From the NCBI GenBank assembly GCA_964633145.1, contig CAZWFE010000052.1:1-13928 (forward strand): a stretch of 13,928 nt of DNA, in the 5' to 3' direction. Within the stretch, counting starts at the first letter, position 1. Every line of letters begins with the position of its first letter. The position numbers and the translations under genes were made by a program. Below the pieces are notes generated by a model that did no database searches, was not told where the DNA came from, and saw only the letters and a list, made by a program, of their open reading frames with translations. The stretch comes from CAJXSD01 sp964633145. GTDB lineage: Bacteria; Pseudomonadota; Alphaproteobacteria; Rhodobacterales; Rhodobacteraceae. This document shows, in pieces, positions 6,215 to 13,043 of this stretch.

Positions 6215-6763
6215 TGCCAGAGGTTACCATTCATATCGGTGGTCGTTCGTTCGAAGTTGCCTGCCAAGACGGTGAAGAACATTTTTTACATTCAGCCGCC
6301 AAAATGCTGGATGACGAAGCACAAGCATTGGCAGCCCAAATTGGACGCCTGCCAGAAACGCGCATGCTGTTGATGGCTGGATTACTGTTGGCAGATAAAA
6401 CAGCGAATTTGGGCGAACGATTATCGAAAGCAGAACAAGAAATCAAAAGCCTAAGATCCGAGCTGGATCAAAAACGCAACGTGCCATCAGAACCGTCCGA
6501 ACCTGTGATTGAACGTGTCGAAGTTATCCCCCAAGAGGTCACAGATTATCTGGAATCCTTGGCACAACAACTAGAAGACATGGGTGCGAATGAAACAGGG
6601 CGCNNNNNNNNNNNNNNNNNNNNNNNNNNNNNNNNNNNNNNNNNNNNNNNNNNNNNNNNNNNNNNNNNNNNNNNNNNNNNNNNNNNNNNNNNNNNNNNNN
6701 NNNCTGGAATCCTTGGCACAACAACTAGAAGACATGGGTGCGAATGAAACAGGGCGCGAATAA
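6214..6763 (+). CDS. zapA: Cell division protein ZapA-like (broken by assembly gap)
   Basis: ZapA binds and bundles FtsZ filaments at the division ring. The N-terminus has the family pattern: VTIHIGGRSFEVACQDGEE (4-22), then LHSAAKMLDDEA and a MLLMAGLLLADK helix leading into a long coiled coil. The coding sequence runs into 100 N at 6604-6703. The 54 bases before the gap are repeated exactly after it, and then come GAA TAA. Collapsing the duplicate gives one clean frame ending ETGRE-stop at about 131 residues. Reading straight through the N run gives a wrong-frame tail, because 100 is not a multiple of 3. The C-terminal half (ERVEVIPQEVTDYLESLAQQ) adds a predicted helix. It overlaps the upstream coiled-coil gene by one base. 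Confidence 0.85.
6550..6603 (+). repeat. First copy of 54-base direct repeat flanking the gap
   Basis: Identical, base for base, to 6704-6757. It encodes LESLAQQ...ETGR of ZapA. Probably the same genomic bases at the ends of two unmerged contigs; a real in-frame 18-codon tandem repeat is the alternative. Confidence 0.95.
6604..6703. other. Assembly gap, 100 N
   Basis: Exactly 100 N, the usual placeholder for a scaffold gap of unknown size. The identical flanks suggest its true size is negative: the contigs overlap by 54 bases. Confidence 0.98.
6704..6757 (+). repeat. Second copy of 54-base direct repeat flanking the gap
   Basis: Exact copy of 6550-6603, followed by GAA TAA, the natural end of the ZapA-like gene. 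Confidence 0.95.
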
Positions 6764-6791
6764 AAAAACCCGCCAAAAAATGGCGGGTTTT
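6762..6791. terminator. Bidirectional terminator between zapA and grxD
   Basis: An 11-bp stem (AAAACCCGCCA at 6765-6775, TGGCGGGTTTT at 6781-6791) with an A5 loop. A T tract follows the stem on the minus strand (from the A run at 6762-6768) and a shorter one on the plus strand. It lies directly after the zapA stop and 22 bases beyond the grxD stop, so it serves both convergent units. Confidence 0.85.
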
Positions 6792-6812
6792 CAAATCGGG
6801 TTTCGATAAAAT

Positions 6813-7175
6813 TTATGCGTTGGCTTCGCGAATTTTATTCGCAGCCTCTTTGTCATAAGAAACCGCATTATCATCGAACATCGTGTCCAATTCGCCAGAA
6901 AGGGTCATTTCAACGATGATGTCGCATCCCCCCACGAATTCGCCTTTGACATACAATTGCGGAATGGTGGGCCAGTCTGAATATTCTTTGATGCCTTGGC
7001 GGATATTTTCATCAGCCAGCACATTCACATCGGCATAGTCGACACCAAGATAGTTCAAAACCCCAGCAACACGGCTTGAAAACCCGCATTGTGGCATTTC
7101 CTTTGTGCCTTTCATATACAGCACAACGTCGTTTGATTTTACGGTTTCGTCGATAATTTGTTTTGCGTCAGTCAT
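6813..7175 (-). CDS. grxD: Monothiol glutaredoxin, Grx4/GrxD family
   Basis: Small cytosolic protein that binds and transfers [2Fe-2S] clusters with glutathione. 120 residues, normal for the family. The monothiol active site CGFS is at 30-33 (MPQCGFSSRV). K22 (MKGTKEMP) and the WPTIPQLYVKGEFVGGCDI segment, with the cis-Pro and the GG-C-D glutathione-binding loop, are intact. The ATG at 7175 has AAGGA upstream that overlaps the bolA stop codon. With only 9 bases between them, bolA and grxD are one operon. BolA-Grx pairing is well established: the two proteins form Fe-S-bridged heterocomplexes used in iron sensing or cluster delivery. Confidence 0.95.
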   Translation of the reverse strand: MTDAKQIIDETVKSNDVVLYMKGTKEMPQCGFSSRVAGVLNYLGVDYADVNVLADENIRQGIKEYSDWPTIPQLYVKGEFVGGCDIIVEMTLSGELDTMFDDNAVSYDKEAANKIREANA

Positions 7176-7184
7176 AATGTATCC

Positions 7185-7427
7185 TTACTCTGGGGCGCGT
7201 GTGGACAATGCCAACGCATGTAATTCGCCGTGCGATCCATCCATTTTACCCTTTAGGGCAGCATAGACGGCGCGTTGTTGTTGCACGCGGTTTTTGCCGC
7301 GAAAACTTTCATCCACAACTTCTGCCGCGAAATGATTACCGTCACCTGCGGTGTCGGTCACAGTGATTTTTGCATCTGGAAATGTTTCACGAATTAACGC
7401 TTCTATTTCTTGGGTTTGCATTGGCAT
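7185..7427 (-). CDS. bolA: BolA family protein
   Basis: Partner of monothiol glutaredoxins in iron-sulfur cluster trafficking and iron regulation. 80 residues, typical size. The family signature is clear: DGNHFAAEVVDESFRGKNRV, then QQQRAVYAALKG, with the conserved His of the cluster-binding region in NHF. Start: the frame stays open further upstream, but the ATG at 7427 has AAGGAG (7440-7435) exactly 7 bases ahead and gives the expected short N-terminus (MPMQTQEIEALI). A second in-frame ATG at 7421 is less well placed. It is followed after 9 bases by grxD. A plus-strand membrane-protein gene (7570-8454) separates this operon from purL. Confidence 0.93.
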   Translation of the reverse strand: MPMQTQEIEALIRETFPDAKITVTDTAGDGNHFAAEVVDESFRGKNRVQQQRAVYAALKGKMDGSHGELHALALSTRAPE

Positions 7428-7460
7428 GTGTGGTCTCCTTTGATGTGTATTTAGGATCAC

Positions 7461-7484
7461 CCAAGGGCCAAGGGCAAGGGGCAA
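7461..7484. repeat. Short heptamer tandem array upstream of bolA
   Basis: CCAAGGG, CCAAGGG, CAAGGGG and CAAG follow one another in the bolA leader/promoter region. The array is short and imperfect and may be a slippage tract. Confidence 0.5.
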
Positions 7485-7512
7485 GCGCAAATTTTTCTGG
7501 CCAATACGTCCG

Positions 7513-7539
7513 TTGTGATTTACCATAGTGGTGTATTAT
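7513..7539 (+). promoter_or_regulatory. Candidate promoter of the TerB-like gene
   Basis: TATTAT at 7534-7539 is a good -10. TTGTGA at 7513-7518 is a weak -35 with a short 15-base spacer. If used, transcription starts near 7546. That rules out the GTG at 7528 as start codon and favours the ATG at 7570. Confidence 0.3.
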
Positions 7540-7569
7540 AAGAAAAAGCTAATCTATAGGTTGTTTGCG

Positions 7570-8454
7570 ATGCCGTTGTTTGATGATTTAGATGAGAACC
7601 AAGGCGTTCTGGGTTTTTTGCTCAGGCATAAAATTCGGGCGTCTAAACGGTCGTTCATGGATAGCGTTGTTCACTATAGCATCATAACTGTCTGTTTTGC
7701 CGCCCTAGGCATAGTTTATCTTTTCTTGGCGACCCCGCAATTCAAGGCCCCATTTTCCAGTTCGATATATCCAAAAATGAATGCCATTTGTTTGGATGAT
7801 GGGCCCTTTGGCGCGCTCATTGCGCCGTATGTCGGGGAAAGTGTGGACTTTGTGTTATCGGATCAATCCTGCAGCTATGCGCGGGGACAGATCCATGTGA
7901 AACTGACCGACCGTGACATTGAAAAACTGGCACGCAATGACGAATGGCCTGCGGATTTGGTGCAAGATGCGCATTTGGTGCCATCCTATCGCACATTTGG
8001 GGTTCCGGTGATTGTCGTGCTTGCGATTTTAGGCGGTGTTGGTTTGTTTGCGTATAAAATCTATCAAGAGGCTATGCCCAAGAAACATGCGCGATCCGAA
8101 ATTCCAAACGATATCGTAATAAAATACATTACCGGCCTTGTGCGTGCCTGCGCTGTTGATGGTCAAATTAAGGACGTTGAAATTCAGCACATCCGTGATT
8201 ACGTGGCCCGCGATTTGGGTCGAAATGTGAATACGATTATGGTGCGAAAATTGGCCCAAGATATGCGACATGAACGGTTTGAACCGCTGTCGACCTTTGA
8301 CGGTTTACCCCAAAATATTGCAGAAGATTTGTTTTTTGGCATACGCTATATCGTATCGTCCGACGGGGAAGTGACAGAAGAAGAGCGTACGTTTCTAAGC
8401 AAGCTGGAACAGGTTTTTACCACGAAATACGGGGTTTTGGTCCGCCACAGTTAA
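7570..8454 (+). CDS. Two-pass membrane protein with TerB-like C-terminal domain
   Basis: From the ATG at 7570, 294 residues. A basic N-terminus (RHKIRASKR, 19-27) precedes membrane helix 1 (about 33-54). A predicted periplasmic loop of about 90 residues contains two cysteines (AICLDD, DQSCSY) that could form a disulfide. Helix 2 (about 143-162) follows, then a cytosolic helical domain (about 175-290). That domain shows the duplicated acidic pattern of the TerB/DjlA-N fold, AVDGQIKDVEIQHI and SSDGEVTEEERTFL, probably metal-binding. TerB-like domains occur in tellurite resistance, stress and membrane-associated proteins, so the name gives no specific function. The frame is open from GTG 7528, but the candidate promoter favours the later ATG. 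It diverges from bolA and ends in its own terminator against purL. Single-gene unit; role unknown. Confidence 0.8.
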   Translation: MPLFDDLDENQGVLGFLLRHKIRASKRSFMDSVVHYSIITVCFAALGIVYLFLATPQFKAPFSSSIYPKMNAICLDDGPFGALIAPYVGESVDFVLSDQSCSYARGQIHVKLTDRDIEKLARNDEWPADLVQDAHLVPSYRTFGVPVIVVLAILGGVGLFAYKIYQEAMPKKHARSEIPNDIVIKYITGLVRACAVDGQIKDVEIQHIRDYVARDLGRNVNTIMVRKLAQDMRHERFEPLSTFDGLPQNIAEDLFFGIRYIVSSDGEVTEEERTFLSKLEQVFTTKYGVLVRHS

Positions 8455-8481
8455 TGGATAAACGGTCGTGGCCTGCATATG

Positions 8482-8514
8482 TGGCGCGCCGTGTTGTGGG
8501 CGCGCCATTTTTTT
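8482..8514 (+). terminator. Intrinsic terminator of the TerB-like gene
   Basis: A 9-bp GC-rich stem (TGGCGCGCC / GGCGCGCCA) with an 8-base loop followed by seven T. It lies 27 bases after the stop codon and directly next to the purL stop at 8516. The minus strand has no T tract after it, so it acts mainly on the plus strand. Confidence 0.9.
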
Positions 8515-8515
8515 A

Positions 8516-10675
8516 TCAGGCGAAAGTATCGCCAAATGTTTTGCTGTAAATTTCGCGCAACTCTGCCAATTCCGCGCGCGCGGATCCGAACACAACCTCG
8601 GAACCGGTAAAGCGTCCAACGCTTTGCACCGTCACGCCCGCGGCGTGGGCTGCACCCATTAACGCTTCGGCTTGATCAAAATTACACGCGATCAAATAAC
8701 GGGCTTGGTCTTCGCCAAACAGGGTGGGGGTATCGTTTGCATCCAGCTGGACACCCACATCGCCTGCATTCGCCATTTCAAAGGCCGCCATCGCCAATCC
8801 ACCATCGGACAGGTCGGTACATGCCTTGATCATATCGCGGTTATCGCGAATAAATTCGCCGTTGCGTTTTTCCGCATCAAGATCGACCGCAGGTGCATCA
8901 CCGTCTGTGCGATTGAACACTTCTGCCAACAGGGCCGATTGACCCAAATGACCAGTTGTTTCCCCCAGCACCAGTGCGACATGCCCGTCGCGGGCGGTCC
9001 CGATAATGGGTTCTTCGTCTGCGTTGATCAGGCCAACGGCACAAATTGTGGGCGTTGGCAAAATGGCCGTGCCATCGGTTTCGTTATAAAGGCTGACGTT
9101 CCCCGATACGATCGGCACATCCAGCGCACTGACCGCTTGGCCAATCCCTTGAATGGCCCCAACGAATTGCCCCATAATTTCAGGTTTTTCAGGGTTTCCG
9201 AAATTCAGGTTATCTGTGGTGGCCAGTGGTTTTGCACCAACAGCACATAGATTGCGATATGCCTCGGCGACGGCCTGTTTGCCGCCCTCGATAGGGTTCG
9301 CGCGGACATAACGTGGTGTGACATCGGAACTGAACGCCAACATTTTTCCGGTATCATGTACGCGTACGATCCCTGCACCCAATCCGGGGCGTTGGACTGT
9401 ATCTGCCATTACTTGGCTGTCGTATTGTTCGTACACCCAGGCTTTGGAACAATAATTTACCGAACCAATCAGGGCTTTCAACGCGTCAATGCTGTCTAGC
9501 TCAGGCACATCCTCAAGCGGATCCGCCGCCGGTGTTGGAACCCAAGGGCGATCATATTCAGGTGCCGTACCTGACAATGCTTTCAATGGCAGGTCCGCCT
9601 TGCATTCACCATTGTGCATGATCAAAAAACGATCCTCGGCGATGGTTTCACCAACGATGGCGAAATCAAGATCCCATTTGTCAAACACAGCTTTGGCTTC
9701 GGCCTCTTTTTCAGGCTGCAAAACCATCAGCATACGTTCTTGGGATTCCGACAACATCATTTCATAGGCTGTCATGTGATCTTCGCGGCAGGGGACCTTT
9801 TCCAGATCCAGACGCACACCCAGATTGCCTTTGTCGCCCATTTCAACGGCAGAACATGTCAGACCAGCTGCGCCCATATCTTGGATCGAAATCACGGCCC
9901 CTGTGGCCATCAATTCCATGCAGGCTTCCATCAGGCGTTTTTCGGTGAACGGATCACCCACTTGGACGGTGGGACGTTTTTCTTCGATTGTGTCGTCAAA
10001 TTCGGCCGATGCCATTGTGGCGCCGCCCACACCATCGCGGCCCGTTTTTGCGCCCAAATATACAACCGGCATGCCCACACCAGATGCCGCGGAATAGAAA
10101 ATTTTATCCGCATCCGCTAAACCTGCGGCAAAGGCATTGACCAAACAGTTCCCGTTATAAGATGGGTCAAAGCGCACTTCGCCCCCGACTGTGGGAACCC
10201 CGAAACAGTTGCCATAGCCGCCAACACCTTCGACCACGCCATGCACCAGCTGGCGGGTTTTGGGGTGCGATTTTTCACCAAATGACAATGAATTCATCGC
10301 TGCAATGGGACGCGCACCCATGGTGAACACATCGCGCAAAATGCCACCCACACCCGTGGCCGCGCCCTGATAGGGTTCGATATAGGATGGGTGATTGTGG
10401 CTTTCCATCTTGAAAACAACGGCTTGACCGTCGCCAATATCAACAACGCCCGCGTTTTCACCAGGCCCGCAAATCACCTGTGGGCCGGTGGTCGGCAATG
10501 TGCGCAACCATTTTTTCGATGATTTATACGAACAATGTTCATTCCACATCGCCGAGAAAATTCCCAATTCCGTAAAGGTTGGTTCGCGGCCGATGATTTC
10601 CAAAATGCGGTCATATTCATCGGGCTTTAACCCATGAGATGCGATTAGGTCTGGTGTGATTGCTGGTTCGGTCAT
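8516..10675 (-). CDS. purL: Phosphoribosylformylglycinamidine synthase II (FGAM synthase, large subunit)
   Basis: Fourth step of purine synthesis: ATP-dependent conversion of FGAR to FGAM, working with PurQ (glutaminase) and PurS. At 719 residues it is the small, three-subunit type, not the 1300-residue fused enzyme. The N-terminus carries NEHCSYKSSK with the conserved His (H47), then the ATP/Mg loop FKMESHNHPS, YQGAATGVGGILRD and MGARPIA, followed by the duplicated AIRS-like half (DLSDGGLAMA, VGRF). The start ATG at 10675 has GGGGG ahead and fits the family N-terminus. purS and purQ are not in the window. It converges with the TerB-like gene and diverges from the PLP-enzyme operon. Confidence 0.97.
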   Translation of the reverse strand: MTEPAITPDLIASHGLKPDEYDRILEIIGREPTFTELGIFSAMWNEHCSYKSSKKWLRTLPTTGPQVICGPGENAGVVDIGDGQAVVFKMESHNHPSYIEPYQGAATGVGGILRDVFTMGARPIAAMNSLSFGEKSHPKTRQLVHGVVEGVGGYGNCFGVPTVGGEVRFDPSYNGNCLVNAFAAGLADADKIFYSAASGVGMPVVYLGAKTGRDGVGGATMASAEFDDTIEEKRPTVQVGDPFTEKRLMEACMELMATGAVISIQDMGAAGLTCSAVEMGDKGNLGVRLDLEKVPCREDHMTAYEMMLSESQERMLMVLQPEKEAEAKAVFDKWDLDFAIVGETIAEDRFLIMHNGECKADLPLKALSGTAPEYDRPWVPTPAADPLEDVPELDSIDALKALIGSVNYCSKAWVYEQYDSQVMADTVQRPGLGAGIVRVHDTGKMLAFSSDVTPRYVRANPIEGGKQAVAEAYRNLCAVGAKPLATTDNLNFGNPEKPEIMGQFVGAIQGIGQAVSALDVPIVSGNVSLYNETDGTAILPTPTICAVGLINADEEPIIGTARDGHVALVLGETTGHLGQSALLAEVFNRTDGDAPAVDLDAEKRNGEFIRDNRDMIKACTDLSDGGLAMAAFEMANAGDVGVQLDANDTPTLFGEDQARYLIACNFDQAEALMGAAHAAGVTVQSVGRFTGSEVVFGSARAELAELREIYSKTFGDTFA

Positions 10676-10809
10676 CCATAGCCCCCGGAGGATTAGCCTG
10701 TTAATTTACCTGTCTCATAGTCTAGTGCCACGCAAAGGGCAATATTGCAGCGTGGTTTTGCGCGCCTTTTTGGCATTTTCAGCCAAAATCAGTCAGTGCG
10801 GATAAAATT
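10676..10809. promoter_or_regulatory. purL upstream region with two inverted repeats
   Basis: CCACGC (10728-10733) and GCGTGG (10750-10755) form an inverted repeat enclosing the 10-bp palindrome GCAATATTGC (10739-10748). TTTTGGC (10768-10774) and GCCAAAA (10782-10788) form a second one. A weak minus-strand promoter candidate (TTGCCC, 17 bases, TATGAG) overlaps the first. Either repeat could be a repressor site for purL or for the divergent operon. I recognise no known riboswitch. Confidence 0.4.
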
Positions 10810-10838
10810 TTGAAAAAATGTCGCAATCAGGCTATGAA
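10810..10838 (+). promoter_or_regulatory. Candidate promoter of the PLP-enzyme/M24/racemase operon
   Basis: TTGAAA (10810-10815, 5 of 6) and TATGAA (10833-10838, 4 of 6) with the optimal 17-base spacer. The predicted start of transcription, near 10845, leaves a 35-base leader before the ATG at 10880, which rules out the in-frame ATG at 10856 as the main start. Confidence 0.5.
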
Positions 10839-10879
10839 TTTTTTCATGATTTGACATGCTGCACGAAAAAGGAATTCGC

Positions 10880-11887
10880 ATGTTACAAAACCCATATCGC
10901 GCTGCTGGTGGCTTGGAAATCGACGCGTCCATCCCGTATCCATCTACCGAGTCTGATCGCGTTTTAACATTACTGGCACGCTGTCCTGATTATGCGCGCA
11001 CCCCCATGACACAGATAAAGGATCCAACCACGGGTGCCGATATTTTTGTCAAGGATGAACGCGCCCGGATGGGTTTGGGCAGTTTCAAAGCACTGGGTGC
11101 GGCCTATGTTATCGCGCGTGCAGCACAAGATGGCGATATTTCGGATCAAACCTATGTCACGGCCAGTGCGGGCAACCATGGTTTATCTGTGGCAGCTGGG
11201 GCCAAGATATTTGGCGCCCGCGCAGTGATTTATCTGTCCGACACAGTGCCCGAGGGTTTTGCCGAACGTCTGCGCGATATTGGGGCCACCGTGGTACGCG
11301 CGGGCCAAGATTATGAGGCATCAATGCAAGCCGCCGCATCCGCTGCAACGGATAATGGCTGGACGTTACTATCCGATAGCTCTTGGATCGGGTACACCGA
11401 ATTGCCCCATATCCTGATGGAGGGTTATACCGCGCTTGCGGCTGAGGCGATTGAACAAATGCCCAAGGCACCAGATTACATATTCCTACAAGCGGGCGTT
11501 GGCGGTTTGGCGTGCAGTGCTGCGGCGTGTTTTCGTGCGGCTTGGGGGGACCACCCCCAAATCGTGGTCGTTGAACCCGACGCGGCACCGGCGTTGTATC
11601 AATCAATCGAACAGGGGCAGGCGGTGTCGACATCGGGGCCGGTGTCGTCAATGGGGCGTTTGGACTGCAAAGAGCCATCGTTGATTGCGTTAAACGGACT
11701 GTCGCGCGATGCAGACCTGTTTTATCTGATGTCTGACGATTCTGTCGAAGCCGCAATAGCGCAATTTTCAGACTGGGATTTGACCACATCCCCATCGGGC
11801 GGGGCAGGTTTGGCGGCCTGTCTGTCAGGCGATTTCGACATCGGACCGGATAGCACCGTTTTATGTATCATCAGCGAAGGTGCCTGA
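10880..11887 (+). CDS. Fold-type II PLP enzyme, diaminopropionate ammonia-lyase-like
   Basis: 335 residues. The Schiff-base lysine is K70 in GLGSFKALGAAYV, preceded by VKDERARMG, the pattern of diaminopropionate ammonia-lyases (KDE...FGL.SFK.LG) and not of threonine dehydratases (KLE...TGSFK). SAGNHG (about 103-108) is the substrate-carboxylate loop and the Gly-rich LQAGVGGLA the phosphate-binding loop. Likely reaction: alpha,beta- or beta-elimination of ammonia from a small (di)amino acid to a keto acid. At 335 residues it is shorter than typical diaminopropionate ammonia-lyases (about 400), so the substrate may differ. Start: AAAGGA sits 6 bases before the ATG at 10880; an in-frame ATG at 10856 lacks this. 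First gene of a three-gene operon: an M24 hydrolase follows after one base. A EutB-like role in a degradative pathway is an inference from neighbours. Confidence 0.85.
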   Translation: MLQNPYRAAGGLEIDASIPYPSTESDRVLTLLARCPDYARTPMTQIKDPTTGADIFVKDERARMGLGSFKALGAAYVIARAAQDGDISDQTYVTASAGNHGLSVAAGAKIFGARAVIYLSDTVPEGFAERLRDIGATVVRAGQDYEASMQAAASAATDNGWTLLSDSSWIGYTELPHILMEGYTALAAEAIEQMPKAPDYIFLQAGVGGLACSAAACFRAAWGDHPQIVVVEPDAAPALYQSIEQGQAVSTSGPVSSMGRLDCKEPSLIALNGLSRDADLFYLMSDDSVEAAIAQFSDWDLTTSPSGGAGLAACLSGDFDIGPDSTVLCIISEGA

Positions 11888-11888
11888 C

Positions 11889-13040
11889 ATGCAACGCGGA
11901 TTTGATCCATCAGAATTCCAAAATCGTCTGGATCGTGCCCAATCTTTGATGGCGGGCGCGGGGCTGGATGCCTTGGTTTTGACCACGGAAACCGATGTTC
12001 GGTATTTCACTGGGTTTCTCACGCGGTTTTGGGAAAGCCCAACGCGTCCTTGGTTTTTGGTGGTGCCACAAACGGGTATGCCGGTTGCGGTAATCCCATC
12101 TATCGGGGCGGCGTTGATGCGCAAAACGTGGATCACCGATATCCGCACATGGTCTGCGCCGGATTTAACCGATGATGGGGTCACATTGCTGGCCGATACC
12201 ATTCGTCACGTTGTCGGGGCAGGTGCGCGCATTGGGGTGCCAGATGGGCATGGCACCCATTTGCGAATGCCATTGCAGGATTATCAGCGCGTCCAGGATT
12301 TGTTGCCTCAGGCAACATTTACCAGCGATCAGCGCATTATCGAAACCCTGCGGCGCATAAAATCTGGGGCTGAATTGGCCAAGATTGAACGCGCTTGCAC
12401 CATTGCGGGCCGTGCCTTTGATCGGGTGGGTGAAATTGCGGGGGCAGGTGTGCCACTGGATCGGGTGTTTCGCGATTTTCAATCCCTTTGTCTGGCCGAA
12501 GGGGCCGATTGGGTGCCCTATCTGGCGGGGGGCACAGGGCCATTGGGCTATGACGATGTTATATCACCAGCCGCCCCCGAACCATTGCAGCAGGGCCATG
12601 TGTTAATGCTGGATACGGGTTTGGTCTGGGATGGTTATTTTTGCGACTTTGATCGAAATTATGCCATCGGCCCCGTATCGGACGAGGTCCACAGCGCCTA
12701 TGCAAAATTATTAGAGGCCACCCAAGCCGGTCAAGAGGCCGCCGTGATTGGCGCCACAGCCACCGATATTTACCACGCGATGGATCGTGTCCTGACCGGT
12801 GGACTTGGTGGCGGTGATGCGGGGCGATTGGGACACGGATTGGGCATGCAATTGACCGAATGGCCCAGTTTTATTGCAACCGACCCCACCGAAATTGTGG
12901 CCGGTATGGTCATTACACTGGAACCTGGAATCACCATGTCTGATGGATCGGTTCTGGTCCATGAGGACGATTTTGTAATCACCGAACAGGGCGCGCGCCA
13001 ACTGACCCCACGTGCGCCACAGCAAATGGCGGAAATTTAA
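11889..13040 (+). CDS. M24 family metallohydrolase (Xaa-Pro peptidase / ectoine hydrolase-like)
   Basis: 383 residues. An N-terminal creatinase-type domain (about 1-150) is followed by a pita-bread M24 domain with all five metal ligands visible: the Asp of MLDTGLVWDGYF, the Asp of CDFDRNYAIG, the His of GHGLGMQLTEWP, the Glu of TLEPGI and the Glu of VLVHEDDFVIT. The family includes Xaa-Pro dipeptidases, creatinases and the ectoine hydrolase DoeA/EutD; sequence alone does not separate them here. The neighbours (PLP ammonia-lyase type upstream, racemase family downstream) argue for a small-molecule amide or cyclic amidine hydrolase over a general peptidase. The ATG at 11889 starts one base after the previous stop, with AAGG 8 bases ahead. 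The racemase gene starts 3 bases after its stop. Confidence 0.85.
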   Translation: MQRGFDPSEFQNRLDRAQSLMAGAGLDALVLTTETDVRYFTGFLTRFWESPTRPWFLVVPQTGMPVAVIPSIGAALMRKTWITDIRTWSAPDLTDDGVTLLADTIRHVVGAGARIGVPDGHGTHLRMPLQDYQRVQDLLPQATFTSDQRIIETLRRIKSGAELAKIERACTIAGRAFDRVGEIAGAGVPLDRVFRDFQSLCLAEGADWVPYLAGGTGPLGYDDVISPAAPEPLQQGHVLMLDTGLVWDGYFCDFDRNYAIGPVSDEVHSAYAKLLEATQAGQEAAVIGATATDIYHAMDRVLTGGLGGGDAGRLGHGLGMQLTEWPSFIATDPTEIVAGMVITLEPGITMSDGSVLVHEDDFVITEQGARQLTPRAPQQMAEI

Positions 13041-13043
13041 GCG

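Noticed and set aside
6604..6763. 177-aa version of ZapA read through the N run
   Set aside because: 100 N shifts the frame; the extra tail is an out-of-frame reading of the duplicated end.
7428..7526. N-terminal extension of BolA up to 7526
   Set aside because: The extension covers the heptamer repeat and the promoter region, and the strong RBS is placed for the ATG at 7427.
8672..9250. 192-aa plus-strand ORF opposite purL
   Set aside because: Antisense shadow of a strongly conserved gene; composition follows the purL codons.
9614..10120. 168-aa plus-strand ORF rich in His and Phe, opposite purL
   Set aside because: Its odd composition comes from reading purL codons backwards; no start signal.
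11157..11795. 212-aa minus-strand ORF opposite the PLP enzyme
   Set aside because: Pro/Arg-rich antisense frame typical of shadows; the plus-strand protein has all family motifs.
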